This document shows positions 14,209 through 23,784 of a stretch of 36,235 nt of DNA, in pieces (position 1 is the first letter of the stretch; each line of letters begins with the position of its first letter). The stretch spans positions 1 through 36,235 of the IMG/VR virus record IMGVR_UViG_3300021964_000210; one strand, 5' to 3'. This DNA comes from a virus. The translations under genes were made by a program, and so were the position numbers. The notes beneath the pieces are model-generated. The model did not search any database, was not told the origin of the DNA, and saw only the letters and a program-made list of their open reading frames with translations.

Positions 14209-14513
14209 TGGCAGTACAATACAAACCTACTAGTCAGTACTTTGATACACCTGTTCGTAACGACCAGTATCTTAGTTTAATGGTCAATAGAAGTATTCCA
14301 AAACTAGTGGACGACTTAGAATATACAATCACAGTAACCTATAATCTTCGTCCAGACTTGCTGGCATATGACCTTTACGAAGATGCCACCCTGTGGTGGG
14401 TATTTGCTCAACGCAATCCAAATACATTGGTTAACCCATTAAATGACTTCACAACTGGTACCACAATTTACCTGCCAAAAAAGAGTACACTGAAATCAGT
14501 GCTAGGATTCTAA
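14208..14513 (+). CDS. 53: Baseplate wedge protein gp53
   Basis: 101 residues from ATG 14208, which overlaps the preceding stop (TAATG). A TTG two codons upstream is not needed. gp53 links neighbouring wedges around the T4 hub (T4: 196 residues). This short form is common in marine T4-like phages and has their pattern: YKPTSQYFDTP (about 5-15), an ITVTYNLRPDLLAYDLYEDATLWWVFAQRNP core (in parts, about 45-75), a DPI-like NDF step, and a final IYLPKKSTLKSVLGF. The ALWW/FAQRN segment is the strongest marker. Confidence 0.85.
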   Translation: MAVQYKPTSQYFDTPVRNDQYLSLMVNRSIPKLVDDLEYTITVTYNLRPDLLAYDLYEDATLWWVFAQRNPNTLVNPLNDFTTGTTIYLPKKSTLKSVLGF

Positions 14514-14514
14514 C

Positions 14515-17481
14515 ATGGCTAGCTATTCCAGCGCGGCAAATGATGTAAATTTAGTACAGCAAAATTATCGAACGTTTCTTCTACGAGTATCTGAAATAAA
14601 ACAAGATGTGGATAATGGTGCTGGTGTACAGGAAATTGCACCCAGAGTTGCCAGACTACTTGGTAGCATAGGAGCACAGCTATCATTAATACGCACTCTT
14701 CAAGATGTGGTTATTCCTGGTATTAATGATGCAAGTCAAAATGAAATTGAAGCTCTGTACAACCTTGCTGGAGAAATACGAGATAATTTAAACAATCTTG
14801 ATACTGAATTGCGCAGCCTAATAAGACAGGCAAGACAAAATGATCAAAATCGTGATCTACTTGAAACACAACCAAGAAACAGTGCTGGACAGGAAGTAGA
14901 AGAGGAAGCAGCGGCACAAGAAGAAAATGCTTCTGTGCAAAATCCACCAGTAGCACCACAAATACCAGTTACACCAAATGGAAGTAACGCAAATGATTAT
15001 GAGTTTGCTGATCCTGCAAATGATTTTGGACCAGGAGGGGGCGGATTAATTACCCAGAAACAAACCAACCCGGGTGGTGCAAGCAACACAGATGATGCGT
15101 ATGATATTCCAAGAGAAACAACAGCTACTTCATCAGGAGTAGATGATGGCCGTCCACCAGTGTCTGCTGAGTTTTTACAACAAATTGAACCCACACCTAA
15201 CATGCTGAATGGGTTAACCAACATGACTTACACTATCAGCATCTATTTGCTAGACCGTAGAGAATTTGTGGATCTCATAATCAGTCAGGACAAAAAATTA
15301 CCCAGCAAGCAGTTGATAATTCAAACTGGAGGAGCACCACTGGGTGAGCGTAACACATGGTTTGATTTGGATTTCTATATAGAAGACCTGAACATTACCA
15401 GTATTGTTGGAACACAAGAAGTTGGAAGCGCACACAACAGTGTGTTAATGAATTTTACCGTAGTTGAACCGAATGGCATTACATTCCTGAATAGATTAAA
15501 CAATGCTTGTATAGAACACACAGGTTTAACAGCCGCAACAACCAGCGAACTAGCACAAAACTATCTGATGGTTATCCGCTGGTATGGATACGATGAAGCA
15601 GGTAATCGTGTTACAGCAGATCAAATTTTTAAAAATGCCACCACCACAGATCAAAATGCAGTTGCTGAAAAGTTTATTCCATTCCAAATTGCAAACATTA
15701 CCTATAAAATACGCAATCAAAATGTTGAATATCGTGTAGAAGCAACCATTCCTCAAACTCAAATTGCTTTAAGCACAGCACGTGGAAGTATTCCATTTAA
15801 TTTGCAACTGGTGGCGCCAGATGTGCAAACCTTGTTAAATGGAACTTTTGCAACTGCATTAAATGAATTTGATGAAGGCGATTTTGGCGATTTAGAAGGA
15901 AATGCGGCTCCAACCAGCAAACCAAATGGGCTTGCTGGCGAAACAGTGACACAAGGTTTGTGCGAAGCATTAAATGAGCATCAACAACGGTTGGTAAATC
16001 AGGGCACATACGAAGTTGCAGACATTTATGAAATTGAATTGCAAGAACTTCCAGGGCTCAAAGATGCAAAGTTGCAGAAACCTGGTGGTGCTGATAAAAA
16101 ACAAGCAGCAAATAAAAACAGTAAAAGCAGTGCGCAACAGTATCTTGGCAGTAAGTTAAACTATGACAAAGCCACAAGAACTTATAGTGTTCCTGCAGGA
16201 CAACAGATTGTACAGTTGATTGATCTGGTAATGCGTAGCAGTTCATATATTACCAGCCAACAAAATGTCATATTTGATGAAAAAACAGGCAAAATTAAAG
16301 CACAGCAGAGTAAGGTGCAAACAGTCCAGTGGTACAGAATCAGAACGCAGTGTACACCCATAGCATACGATAACAAGCGCAGAGACTACGCATACAGGAT
16401 CAAGTACACCATCAGTGCGTATCAAATTAACACTCCCCGTAGTCCTTATTATCCACCTAGTGCATACCGTGGAACACACAAGTTGTACCCTTATTGGTTC
16501 ACTGGAGAAAATACAGAAGTATTAGATTTTGAGATTGATGTAAACAGCAATTTCCTAGTAACCATTGGAAACGACGGAAGTGTCGACGACAGCCCACAGG
16601 GTAGATGGCCAGTAAAAAATAGTTATGGTGCCCCAAATGCCAGTCAACAAGGTGGTACCAAAGGAAGCAGTATTCCAGCTGCTAATCTTAGTGATAGATT
16701 GTACTACTATGCTGATGTGGCCAACAACAAGATAACCATTGTAGGTGATCCTGATTGGGTGCAACAAACAGAAGTGCTTTACAATGAAAAAATTAACCTT
16801 GGTCCGTTTATGGATGACGGCAGTGTAAACTATGACGGCAGTGAAGTTTTATATGAAATACGTTTCAATCCAGTTCAAGATTATGACATGACCACTGGGT
16901 TGTCGCCAGTTTACGAAAATAACACTGTAAAAAATCTTGTAGGCGAAACCAACGTTGCCCAAGAAAGTTTGGTATTTGCAGCAAACAGGGTAGAATCAAA
17001 TTTTAGCAAAGGTGCATTTACCCAAACATTGCACGGAACCATACGAGAGTTTGAAGGTGCCACTGGAGGACCAACCAAAGGTATCAATCGCGGTAATGCC
17101 AAAGCTGACGAAAACATTACCGTTGGATCAGTTTATGATACCAGCGTGGCTGATATTGCCGCACAACAGGAAGCGGATGGATTAGAGCAGTGGCCAACCA
17201 GTACAACAGGAAACACACCCAAGAGTGTCTCGCAACCTAATCGCAGCATTCAGCTCACACCCACGGGTACAAAAAATTTCAACGTTGACAAGCGATTACC
17301 ATTTAGGGACACTGAAATTGGAGGCCAGACCGTAAGAGTTTACGGCAGTGAGAGAGATTTGACTAAATTTGTAGGCGAGCAAGCGGTACAACCCAAGCCT
17401 GGCAGCACTGTGATTAGTGATGATGCAGGAACTGAAGCTGTCTTTGGTGGAGTGGGTGGTTATGGAAAAGGAATAGGGTAA
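14515..17481 (+). CDS. Large baseplate hub-type structural protein
   Basis: 988 residues, between gp53 and gp5, the place of a big virion protein in marine T4-like genomes. Residues 1-125 look coiled-coil (QNYRTFLLRVSEIKQ, IGAQLSLIRTLQ, LDTELRSLIRQARQN). Residues 125-225 are Pro/Asn/Gly-rich linker. The rest is beta-rich and folded: the stretch from MTYTISIYLLDRREFVDL at about 235, a WFDLDFYIEDLNITSI strand pair, a YLMVIRWYGYDE segment near 345-360, and RGTHKLYPYWFTGENTEVL with DFEIDVN near 655-680. The last is the type of C-terminal hub segment seen in proteins that work with gp5. No gp27 gene is in the window, and I infer this protein does the gp27 job (trimer under the tube, holding gp5). 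That is inference. Confidence 0.7.
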   Translation: MASYSSAANDVNLVQQNYRTFLLRVSEIKQDVDNGAGVQEIAPRVARLLGSIGAQLSLIRTLQDVVIPGINDASQNEIEALYNLAGEIRDNLNNLDTELRSLIRQARQNDQNRDLLETQPRNSAGQEVEEEAAAQEENASVQNPPVAPQIPVTPNGSNANDYEFADPANDFGPGGGGLITQKQTNPGGASNTDDAYDIPRETTATSSGVDDGRPPVSAEFLQQIEPTPNMLNGLTNMTYTISIYLLDRREFVDLIISQDKKLPSKQLIIQTGGAPLGERNTWFDLDFYIEDLNITSIVGTQEVGSAHNSVLMNFTVVEPNGITFLNRLNNACIEHTGLTAATTSELAQNYLMVIRWYGYDEAGNRVTADQIFKNATTTDQNAVAEKFIPFQIANITYKIRNQNVEYRVEATIPQTQIALSTARGSIPFNLQLVAPDVQTLLNGTFATALNEFDEGDFGDLEGNAAPTSKPNGLAGETVTQGLCEALNEHQQRLVNQGTYEVADIYEIELQELPGLKDAKLQKPGGADKKQAANKNSKSSAQQYLGSKLNYDKATRTYSVPAGQQIVQLIDLVMRSSSYITSQQNVIFDEKTGKIKAQQSKVQTVQWYRIRTQCTPIAYDNKRRDYAYRIKYTISAYQINTPRSPYYPPSAYRGTHKLYPYWFTGENTEVLDFEIDVNSNFLVTIGNDGSVDDSPQGRWPVKNSYGAPNASQQGGTKGSSIPAANLSDRLYYYADVANNKITIVGDPDWVQQTEVLYNEKINLGPFMDDGSVNYDGSEVLYEIRFNPVQDYDMTTGLSPVYENNTVKNLVGETNVAQESLVFAANRVESNFSKGAFTQTLHGTIREFEGATGGPTKGINRGNAKADENITVGSVYDTSVADIAAQQEADGLEQWPTSTTGNTPKSVSQPNRSIQLTPTGTKNFNVDKRLPFRDTEIGGQTVRVYGSERDLTKFVGEQAVQPKPGSTVISDDAGTEAVFGGVGGYGKGIG

Positions 17482-19914
17482 ATGGCAGAAAACGTACAAC
17501 GCAGTAGAGGAACCAGTAAAGCGTACACTACCGGAGCAGGAGGTGTACCGGCTGAGAGCGGTCCTTTTATTGGAATTGTTAAAAATAACGTTGACAGCAC
17601 ACGCAGTGGAAAAATAGAAGTATACATTGAATTCTTAAGTGGTCCTGACGAAAACAATCCTGACTTCTGGAAACCAATGAGTTACATTAGTCCATTCTAT
17701 GGTGCTACTGATCCTGACAGTCCCGACACTGGCTCAGGAAGTTTTTTGCAAAACAAACACAGTTATGGTATGTGGTATACTCCGCCTGATATTGGCACTC
17801 GGGTAATTTGTTTTTTTGCCAATGGCGATCCAAACCAAGGTTATTATCTTGGTAGTGTTGTCACTGGTAATGAACCGCACCATATGGTTCCAGCAATTGG
17901 TAGCACCAGCAATTATGTTTTAGAAGCAGGGCAACAGCCTGGATATTTTGCTAATAGCACTCAACTACCAGTTGTAGAGTACAATGATGAAAATCCTGCT
18001 ATATCAGAAGCTCCAAATTGGCCCCGCGTTCCTTATCCAGTTCACAACTACCTTGCTGGAGTTTTAGTCCAGCAAGGTCTGGTATCAGACAACGTGCGTG
18101 GTACCATTGGTAGCAACAGTTATAGAGAAAGCCCAAGTACAGTTTATGGCGTAAGCACCCCTGGACGCCCAATTTACAGTGGTGGCTATAGCGATGTAGA
18201 AATTACCGCAAGGTTAAATCAGGATGCTAACAATCCTGGTAGCGTACCACTTCAATCAATGAAGGTGATAGGTCGCAGAGGCGGTCACAGTTTCATTATG
18301 GACGACGGTGATATCAACGGCAACGATCAACATGTACGCATTCGAACAGCAAAAGGACATCAGATAATTTTAACCGACAGTGGGGACAGTTTGCATATTA
18401 TTCATGCAAATGGACAAAGTTGGGTAGAATTGGGTCAGGAAGGCACTATTGATTTATTTGCTACAAATAGTGTGAATATACGCAGTCAAGGAGATATTAA
18501 CCTACATGCCGATGCTAGTATTAATATGAATAGCGGTAGTACAATGAATCTATACAGCGAGTTTACGCTCAACTTGGAAACTGCGGCTTTACAATTATCA
18601 GGCAAGAATACATTAACAGCCTACAGTGAAAAATATGTAGGGGTAAAAAGTGATGGTAGTCTTGCTTTACAAAATTCAAAAACAGGCAGTTGGAATGGCG
18701 GCAGTGCCGTGAACGTGAAAGCTGGATGTATCAGTTTAAACAGCGGTAGTGCATCCAGTGTTGCAAAACCAGCTAAGATTCCAAGACAGAAATTACCTGA
18801 CGTTGTTTTTGACACAACCAGTGGTTGGACTGTTGAGCAGAGTAAGATTGACACTGTGGCAACCCGTGCCCCAACACACGAACCATATCCGTTACATGGA
18901 GGTGGCACAGCCACTGTTACTAACATTACAAATACCACAGATACGGCTCCTACACAACCAGAAGTTACTGAGGCTATCAATCAATCCAAAGACAAAGAGT
19001 TCAATGCCATTGATGCATCACAATACGAAACACAGAAAAAATCTGAATCAGGCGTAGGTAGTATTGCTCCCGAACAGGTGACTGGCATGCTCGCACAAGC
19101 AAAAGCAGAGGTTCCACAGGCTGCAAATGTAATAAGCGATGATATAGGTGTAGGCACCTATGGATTTTCAGCAGGTAATTTAGAAAAGGCAGGATATCTA
19201 AAACCAGGCACAGAAGACTTTTACATAAAAGGTTCGAGTGCTAATTTAAGCACAGTTCTAAGTAGTCCAGATGTTTGGTCTGGAAAGGACGGCGTAACAA
19301 ACGTGAGTTTATTCTTAACTGACGAAGGCTTGCAAGATGAAACCAAAACAGCATTGTTTAAGAGCAGTTTAGATGACTTACGAGCCGAAGGAGTTGTTAC
19401 CGGTGCTGAATCACCTGAAGATCTTGCAAGCGTTGTATCAGCAACAAGTTTAACTGACGCTAAAACATTTAAGAGTTATCTTAAAAATGAGGTACCAGTT
19501 GAGACTAAATCCAGTATGGATAAAGCCATGGCCGGCGGAACCTACAGCGTACAATTAGTTGATCAAAAAATCAGCGAAAGTATTCAAGGATACAATGTTG
19601 CAACACCTACTGGAACCAAAACAATACGAAAAGAAGTGGATGAGGCTGTTACTACTACAATTAACACAACAAAAACTCTAGGACCTACATACACTAGAAC
19701 CAGTGCGCCAAGAGTTAGTAATGCACGAACCGCTGAACTTGAACGTCAGATTAACAATGTTACAAAGGTTGAAATACCGGCAGCCAAAGAAGCCTACCTT
19801 AATACTAACCCAGGTAAAAAGTTTGTAGACTTTTTGCGTAGTGACGCATACAAAACACTTGTTAAAAAACGCGATGCACTACAGGCGCAACTAGAGGCAG
19901 CAAGAAGAGGTTAA
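17482..19914 (+). CDS. 5: Baseplate central spike protein gp5 without a visible lysozyme domain
   Basis: 810 residues (T4 gp5: 575). gp5 is the membrane-piercing spike at the tail tip. Residues about 25-130 are the OB-fold: FIGIVKNNVDSTRSGKIEVY, WKPMSYISPFYGA, YGMWYTPPDIGTRVICFFANG. Residues about 285-430 are the triple beta-helix, shown by short repeats (GDSLHIIHANG, GTIDLFATNSVNIRSQGDIN, LHADASINMNSGSTMN). In T4 a lysozyme domain sits between these two. Here that interval (about 130-280) is Pro/Ser/Gly-rich and shows no T4-lysozyme pattern. Residues 530-660 carry an extra unit around GTYGFSAGNLEKAGYLKPG and SSPDVWSGKDGV, and 720-810 end in a charged helix. Starts at ATG 17482, one base after the previous stop. 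Confidence 0.88.
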   Translation: MAENVQRSRGTSKAYTTGAGGVPAESGPFIGIVKNNVDSTRSGKIEVYIEFLSGPDENNPDFWKPMSYISPFYGATDPDSPDTGSGSFLQNKHSYGMWYTPPDIGTRVICFFANGDPNQGYYLGSVVTGNEPHHMVPAIGSTSNYVLEAGQQPGYFANSTQLPVVEYNDENPAISEAPNWPRVPYPVHNYLAGVLVQQGLVSDNVRGTIGSNSYRESPSTVYGVSTPGRPIYSGGYSDVEITARLNQDANNPGSVPLQSMKVIGRRGGHSFIMDDGDINGNDQHVRIRTAKGHQIILTDSGDSLHIIHANGQSWVELGQEGTIDLFATNSVNIRSQGDINLHADASINMNSGSTMNLYSEFTLNLETAALQLSGKNTLTAYSEKYVGVKSDGSLALQNSKTGSWNGGSAVNVKAGCISLNSGSASSVAKPAKIPRQKLPDVVFDTTSGWTVEQSKIDTVATRAPTHEPYPLHGGGTATVTNITNTTDTAPTQPEVTEAINQSKDKEFNAIDASQYETQKKSESGVGSIAPEQVTGMLAQAKAEVPQAANVISDDIGVGTYGFSAGNLEKAGYLKPGTEDFYIKGSSANLSTVLSSPDVWSGKDGVTNVSLFLTDEGLQDETKTALFKSSLDDLRAEGVVTGAESPEDLASVVSATSLTDAKTFKSYLKNEVPVETKSSMDKAMAGGTYSVQLVDQKISESIQGYNVATPTGTKTIRKEVDEAVTTTINTTKTLGPTYTRTSAPRVSNARTAELERQINNVTKVEIPAAKEAYLNTNPGKKFVDFLRSDAYKTLVKKRDALQAQLEAARRG

Positions 19915-19917
19915 ATA
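19910..19917 (+). promoter_or_regulatory. Weak late-promoter-like octamer GTTAAATA before gp25
   Basis: GTTAAATA matches TATAAATA at 6 of 8 bases. It overlaps the gp5 stop codon and ends four bases before ATG 19922. An AAGAGG site also lies just upstream, so it may simply be part of a readthrough leader. Confidence 0.3.
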
Positions 19918-19921
19918 CACT

Positions 19922-20296
19922 ATGCCAACTTTCGTAGGATTCAACACAATAAATCAATACAAAAGATACACACTGGTGGACTTTGATTTGATTAAAAGAG
20001 ATGTGCTTAATAGCCTTAGCATCAGGCAAGGTGAAGTTCCTGGGCGTCCAATGGTTGGTACAAGTGTTTGGAACTTTATTTTTGACAACCAAAGCACAGA
20101 AACTGTACGTCAAATTGAAGCAGAAATGCGCCGAGTGGTAGGCCTTGATCCACGTGTGAGCATTACCGATCTTACTGTGTATACACAAGACAACGGAATA
20201 GTTGTCGAAATGGCATTGCGTGTGGTTGGAAGCACAGAAGCAGAACGTTTGGCAGTGTTTTTTAATCCAGAAAGCAATAGAGCCTCCTTTGTATAA
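19922..20296 (+). CDS. 25: Baseplate wedge protein gp25
   Basis: 124 residues (T4 gp25: 132). gp25 is the conserved sheath-initiator wedge protein, related to the TssE component of type VI secretion. The layout fits: DLIKRDVLNSLSIRQGEVPGRPMVGTSVWNF (in parts, about 22-52), then a helix ETVRQIEAEMRRVVGLDPRV, then strands ITDLTVYTQDNGIVVEMALRV (in parts). The R.GE..G.P..G pattern near 33-44 is the family signature. It is followed by gp6 after a 44-base gap holding a late promoter. Confidence 0.95.
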   Translation: MPTFVGFNTINQYKRYTLVDFDLIKRDVLNSLSIRQGEVPGRPMVGTSVWNFIFDNQSTETVRQIEAEMRRVVGLDPRVSITDLTVYTQDNGIVVEMALRVVGSTEAERLAVFFNPESNRASFV

Positions 20297-20316
20297 ACTA
20301 CCCATATAATTAAGGC

Positions 20317-20324
20317 CATAAATA
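20317..20324 (+). promoter_or_regulatory. Late promoter CATAAATA before gp6
   Basis: CATAAATA (7 of 8 to TATAAATA) lies 16 bases before ATG 20341. The ribosome binding site GGAAGG (20331-20336) is between them. Likely a secondary promoter reinforcing gp6 and the giant gene. Confidence 0.7.
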
Positions 20325-20340
20325 CTTCACGGAAGGTACT

Positions 20341-23300
20341 ATGGCAAAGACAACTAGACAAACAGCAATTTTTGGTGTTGAAGATTGGAGACGCATCTAT
20401 CAGACTTATAGAGAAGCTGATCTTCAAAGTTATGATTTTGAAACCTTAAGAAAAAGTTTCATTGATTATATTCGTTTGTATTATCCAGAAAGTTTCAACG
20501 ACTACACTGAAAGTTCTGAATTTATTGCACTCCTTGATGTTATGGCTTTTATGGGCCAGGCACTTAGCTTCCGTAACGATTTAAACACTCGTGAAAATTT
20601 CCTCGACACAGCTGAACGTAGAGACAGTGTTATCCGTCTAGCTGAATTAGTAGGGTACACACCAAAACGTAACACCGAAGCCAGCGGATACATCAAAGTT
20701 ACCAGTGTTCTTACCACAGAAAATGTAAGTGATTATAATGGTAACAATTTAAGCAATGTTACCATCAACTGGAACGACGCAACAAATCCAAACTGGTTTG
20801 AACAACTAACCGTGGTTTTGAATGCTGCTCTTACAAGCAGTCAAAGAATTGGCAAACCAGGTTCTAGCCAAGACATACTCGGCATTCAAACTGACGAATA
20901 CACAGTGAATTTGATTCCAGGATTTTTACCAGTTATTCCTTACAGTACCACAGTCAATGGTGTTGATATGTCATTTGAAGCAGTGAGTGCAAGTACACAA
21001 AACACCAACTATGTTTATGAACCTGCTCCACGCCCAAATGGATTGTTTAATATTTTGTATAGAAATGATCGTGCAGGGTTTGCAAGTCCAAACACTGGAT
21101 TTTTCTTTTACTTTAAACAAGGTAGTCTACAAAACTTAGACTTTAATCTAGCAGAACGTGTTAGTAATCGTGAGGTAGATATTAACATAGAAGGTATTAA
21201 CAACAACGACGTGTGGTTGTATGAATTGGATTCAACTGGAGCCATAGAACAAGAGTGGACCCAAGTTGACAACATCTTTGCTGGAGCAGTTGAACAAACT
21301 GCTGCTGATGCAAGACAGTATTTCAGCGTAACCAGTCGTGGCAATGATCAGATTGCATTGAATTTTGGTGATGGTGTTTTCAGTGAAATTCCAGTTGGAA
21401 ATTTTAGAACCTATGTACGGGCTAGTAACGGATTGCGTTACATTATTAATCCTGAAGATATGCAAAATGTTCAATTATCATTGACTTACACCAGCAGGGC
21501 TGGAAGACAAGAAACAATTACATTTACATGTGCTTTAGCACAGCCAGTCAGCAATGCTACAAACAGAGAAGGTATAGCTGATATCAAAGGACGGGCTCCT
21601 GCAAAATTCTACACACAAAACCGGATGGTAAATGGTGAAGACTACAACAATCTTCCTTACAGCCTGTTCGGTACAATTATTAAAAGTAAAGCAATTAACA
21701 GAAGTAGTATAGGTACAAGCCGTTATTTAGACCTAGTAGATATTACAGGCAAGTATTCAAGCACAAATATCTTTGCAGATGATGGTTTGTTGTATGAAAA
21801 AGACGAGCTACCAAACTTTACATTTACATTCTTAGATGTAAATGACATAAACAATGTGATTATAAATCAGTTAGAACCTGTGCTAAAGAGTAGGGGAATG
21901 TTAGAGTTTTACTATAATAACTTTAACCGTCCGGACCTCACAGTGTTGGGTATTGATTGGGTACAAAGCACAACAAGCACCAATCAAACAACAGGATATT
22001 TTAGATTCATTAGTAATGGTTCTCCTGCACCGGTTGGGTCTACTACCAGTGATAATAAAAAGTATATTGTGGTAAACAGTTTGGTAAAGTTCACAGCACC
22101 AACTGGTTATCATTTTATGACCGATCAAAACAACCGTCTAATGGCAGGCAGTGCAAATCATCCAAATGCTACAGATACACTGTGGGTAACAATTTCAGCC
22201 CTAACGCTTGACGGTACAAACTTTGGCAGTGGCAATTTTGCAAACGGAACAGGTCCAGTAAGCATTAACCAAAATGTGCCTACTGGAGCGATTGCTACAC
22301 AGGTGATCCCTCAGTTGGTCACAGATTTGCCAAGCACATTAGAACAAAATATTAATACACAAGTACAGTTATATCGCGAGTTTGGATTAGGCTACAACAA
22401 CTTAACCAGTACTTGGTACTTGATTTCATCCACCAATTTAGATTCAGCTAATACATTTAGTTTAGCCTATGCACAAGATACCTCAGGTGCTGGTTTAGAT
22501 AACAGTTGGCTAGTTAGATTCGAAACAGACGGTGTTACCTACACTGTAACCAGTCGCAATCTTGCTAGATATTTTGGCAGCGTGTTACAGAATAGATTTT
22601 TCTGGGACGGAAGTCAAGAAGTGTACGATCCTAAAACTGGAAAAACCATCAATGATTATGTAAATGTGCTGAAAATAAACAATGCGCCTGATACCAGTGT
22701 TCCACTTAACCTTGATCAGATTCTCGACATTATTGGGCAACCAGTTGAAGCAGATGGATTTGTTGATGATTTTAGAGTACAAGTGAGTTTCGGCGATTTT
22801 GATAACGATAATATTCCTGATAATCCTGATTATTTCCAAAACATTGTTGCTCCAACAGTGAATCCAACATCAAAGTTGGTTTTCCTGCAACGTACAACTG
22901 ATTTTGATAATCTTGAAAGGTACCTACCGTTGGCACCGGGAGTAGTTGTAACAACACTTGCTACACTCGACGCTATTGAATTGGTTAAAAGTGAATATGC
23001 CAACGGAACAGTTTTTTACGCAACCAGCGAAAAAGTATTTTATCAACTAGTAGTTGGTGTTGATGGTGTACGCAGAATTGCGTCGGTATCTGGGTATGAA
23101 GCCTTTGTTGGAAGAAATGACCTTGACTTTCAGTATAGACACAACGCACCTTTAAGTCGTCGAATTGATCCAGGCACTACAAACATCATTGATGTATATC
23201 TGGTTACAAGTGCTTACTACATAGCATATCAAAATTACATTAAGGACAGTACTGGTACAGTCCCTCAACCAGCTCAACCTACCATTGATGAACTTAGCAC

Positions 23301-23784
23301 AGATTACAACGGGTTGAATCAGTACAAGATGATTTCAGATAATGTTATTTTGAACAGTGTGACTTTCAAACCATTATTTGGTAACAAAGCAAGTGTTGAA
23401 CTCAGAGCAACAATAAAATGCGTAAAAAATGCAAACAGCACCGTTAGCGAAAGTGAAATTAAAAGTCGAGTTATTGCTGAAATGAACAATTATTTTACAA
23501 TTGATAAATGGGATTTTGGTGATACATTTTACTTTAGTGAACTTAGTTCATACTTGCACGATGAACTGGGAGATATTATTAGCACTGTTGTATTGGTACC
23601 AATTGATCCACTTAAGAGCTTTGGCGACCTGTATGAAATCAGAAGTCAAGCAAACGAAATTTTTGTAAATGCAGCTACCGTAAACGATGTTGAAGTAATT
23701 TCAGCCCTTACTAGCAGTCAGTTACGAAGCGGGGCACCAGTTTCGGGACTGGATGCAACTAGCAATGGAGGCAGCACTTACTAA
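20341..23784 (+). CDS. 6: Baseplate wedge protein gp6, extended
   Basis: 1,147 residues, against 660 in T4. gp6 dimers form the inner ring that ties wedges together around the hub. The N-terminus is typical: FGVEDWRRIYQTYREADLQSYDFETLRKSFIDYIRLYYP (in parts, about 10-48), FIALLDVMAFMGQALSFRNDLN and AERRDSVIRLAELVGYTPKR. Residues about 180-420 are the beta-rich middle with NREGIADIKGRAP near 405, shared with J-type baseplate proteins. The last 300 residues, including the YHDELGDIISTV-like SYLHDELGDIISTVVLVPI near 1075, match the C-terminal dimerisation domain. The extra length lies mainly between about 520 and 900 and looks like added beta modules. The stop overlaps the next start (TAATG). Confidence 0.95.
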   Translation: MAKTTRQTAIFGVEDWRRIYQTYREADLQSYDFETLRKSFIDYIRLYYPESFNDYTESSEFIALLDVMAFMGQALSFRNDLNTRENFLDTAERRDSVIRLAELVGYTPKRNTEASGYIKVTSVLTTENVSDYNGNNLSNVTINWNDATNPNWFEQLTVVLNAALTSSQRIGKPGSSQDILGIQTDEYTVNLIPGFLPVIPYSTTVNGVDMSFEAVSASTQNTNYVYEPAPRPNGLFNILYRNDRAGFASPNTGFFFYFKQGSLQNLDFNLAERVSNREVDINIEGINNNDVWLYELDSTGAIEQEWTQVDNIFAGAVEQTAADARQYFSVTSRGNDQIALNFGDGVFSEIPVGNFRTYVRASNGLRYIINPEDMQNVQLSLTYTSRAGRQETITFTCALAQPVSNATNREGIADIKGRAPAKFYTQNRMVNGEDYNNLPYSLFGTIIKSKAINRSSIGTSRYLDLVDITGKYSSTNIFADDGLLYEKDELPNFTFTFLDVNDINNVIINQLEPVLKSRGMLEFYYNNFNRPDLTVLGIDWVQSTTSTNQTTGYFRFISNGSPAPVGSTTSDNKKYIVVNSLVKFTAPTGYHFMTDQNNRLMAGSANHPNATDTLWVTISALTLDGTNFGSGNFANGTGPVSINQNVPTGAIATQVIPQLVTDLPSTLEQNINTQVQLYREFGLGYNNLTSTWYLISSTNLDSANTFSLAYAQDTSGAGLDNSWLVRFETDGVTYTVTSRNLARYFGSVLQNRFFWDGSQEVYDPKTGKTINDYVNVLKINNAPDTSVPLNLDQILDIIGQPVEADGFVDDFRVQVSFGDFDNDNIPDNPDYFQNIVAPTVNPTSKLVFLQRTTDFDNLERYLPLAPGVVVTTLATLDAIELVKSEYANGTVFYATSEKVFYQLVVGVDGVRRIASVSGYEAFVGRNDLDFQYRHNAPLSRRIDPGTTNIIDVYLVTSAYYIAYQNYIKDSTGTVPQPAQPTIDELSTDYNGLNQYKMISDNVILNSVTFKPLFGNKASVELRATIKCVKNANSTVSESEIKSRVIAEMNNYFTIDKWDFGDTFYFSELSSYLHDELGDIISTVVLVPIDPLKSFGDLYEIRSQANEIFVNAATVNDVEVISALTSSQLRSGAPVSGLDATSNGGSTY

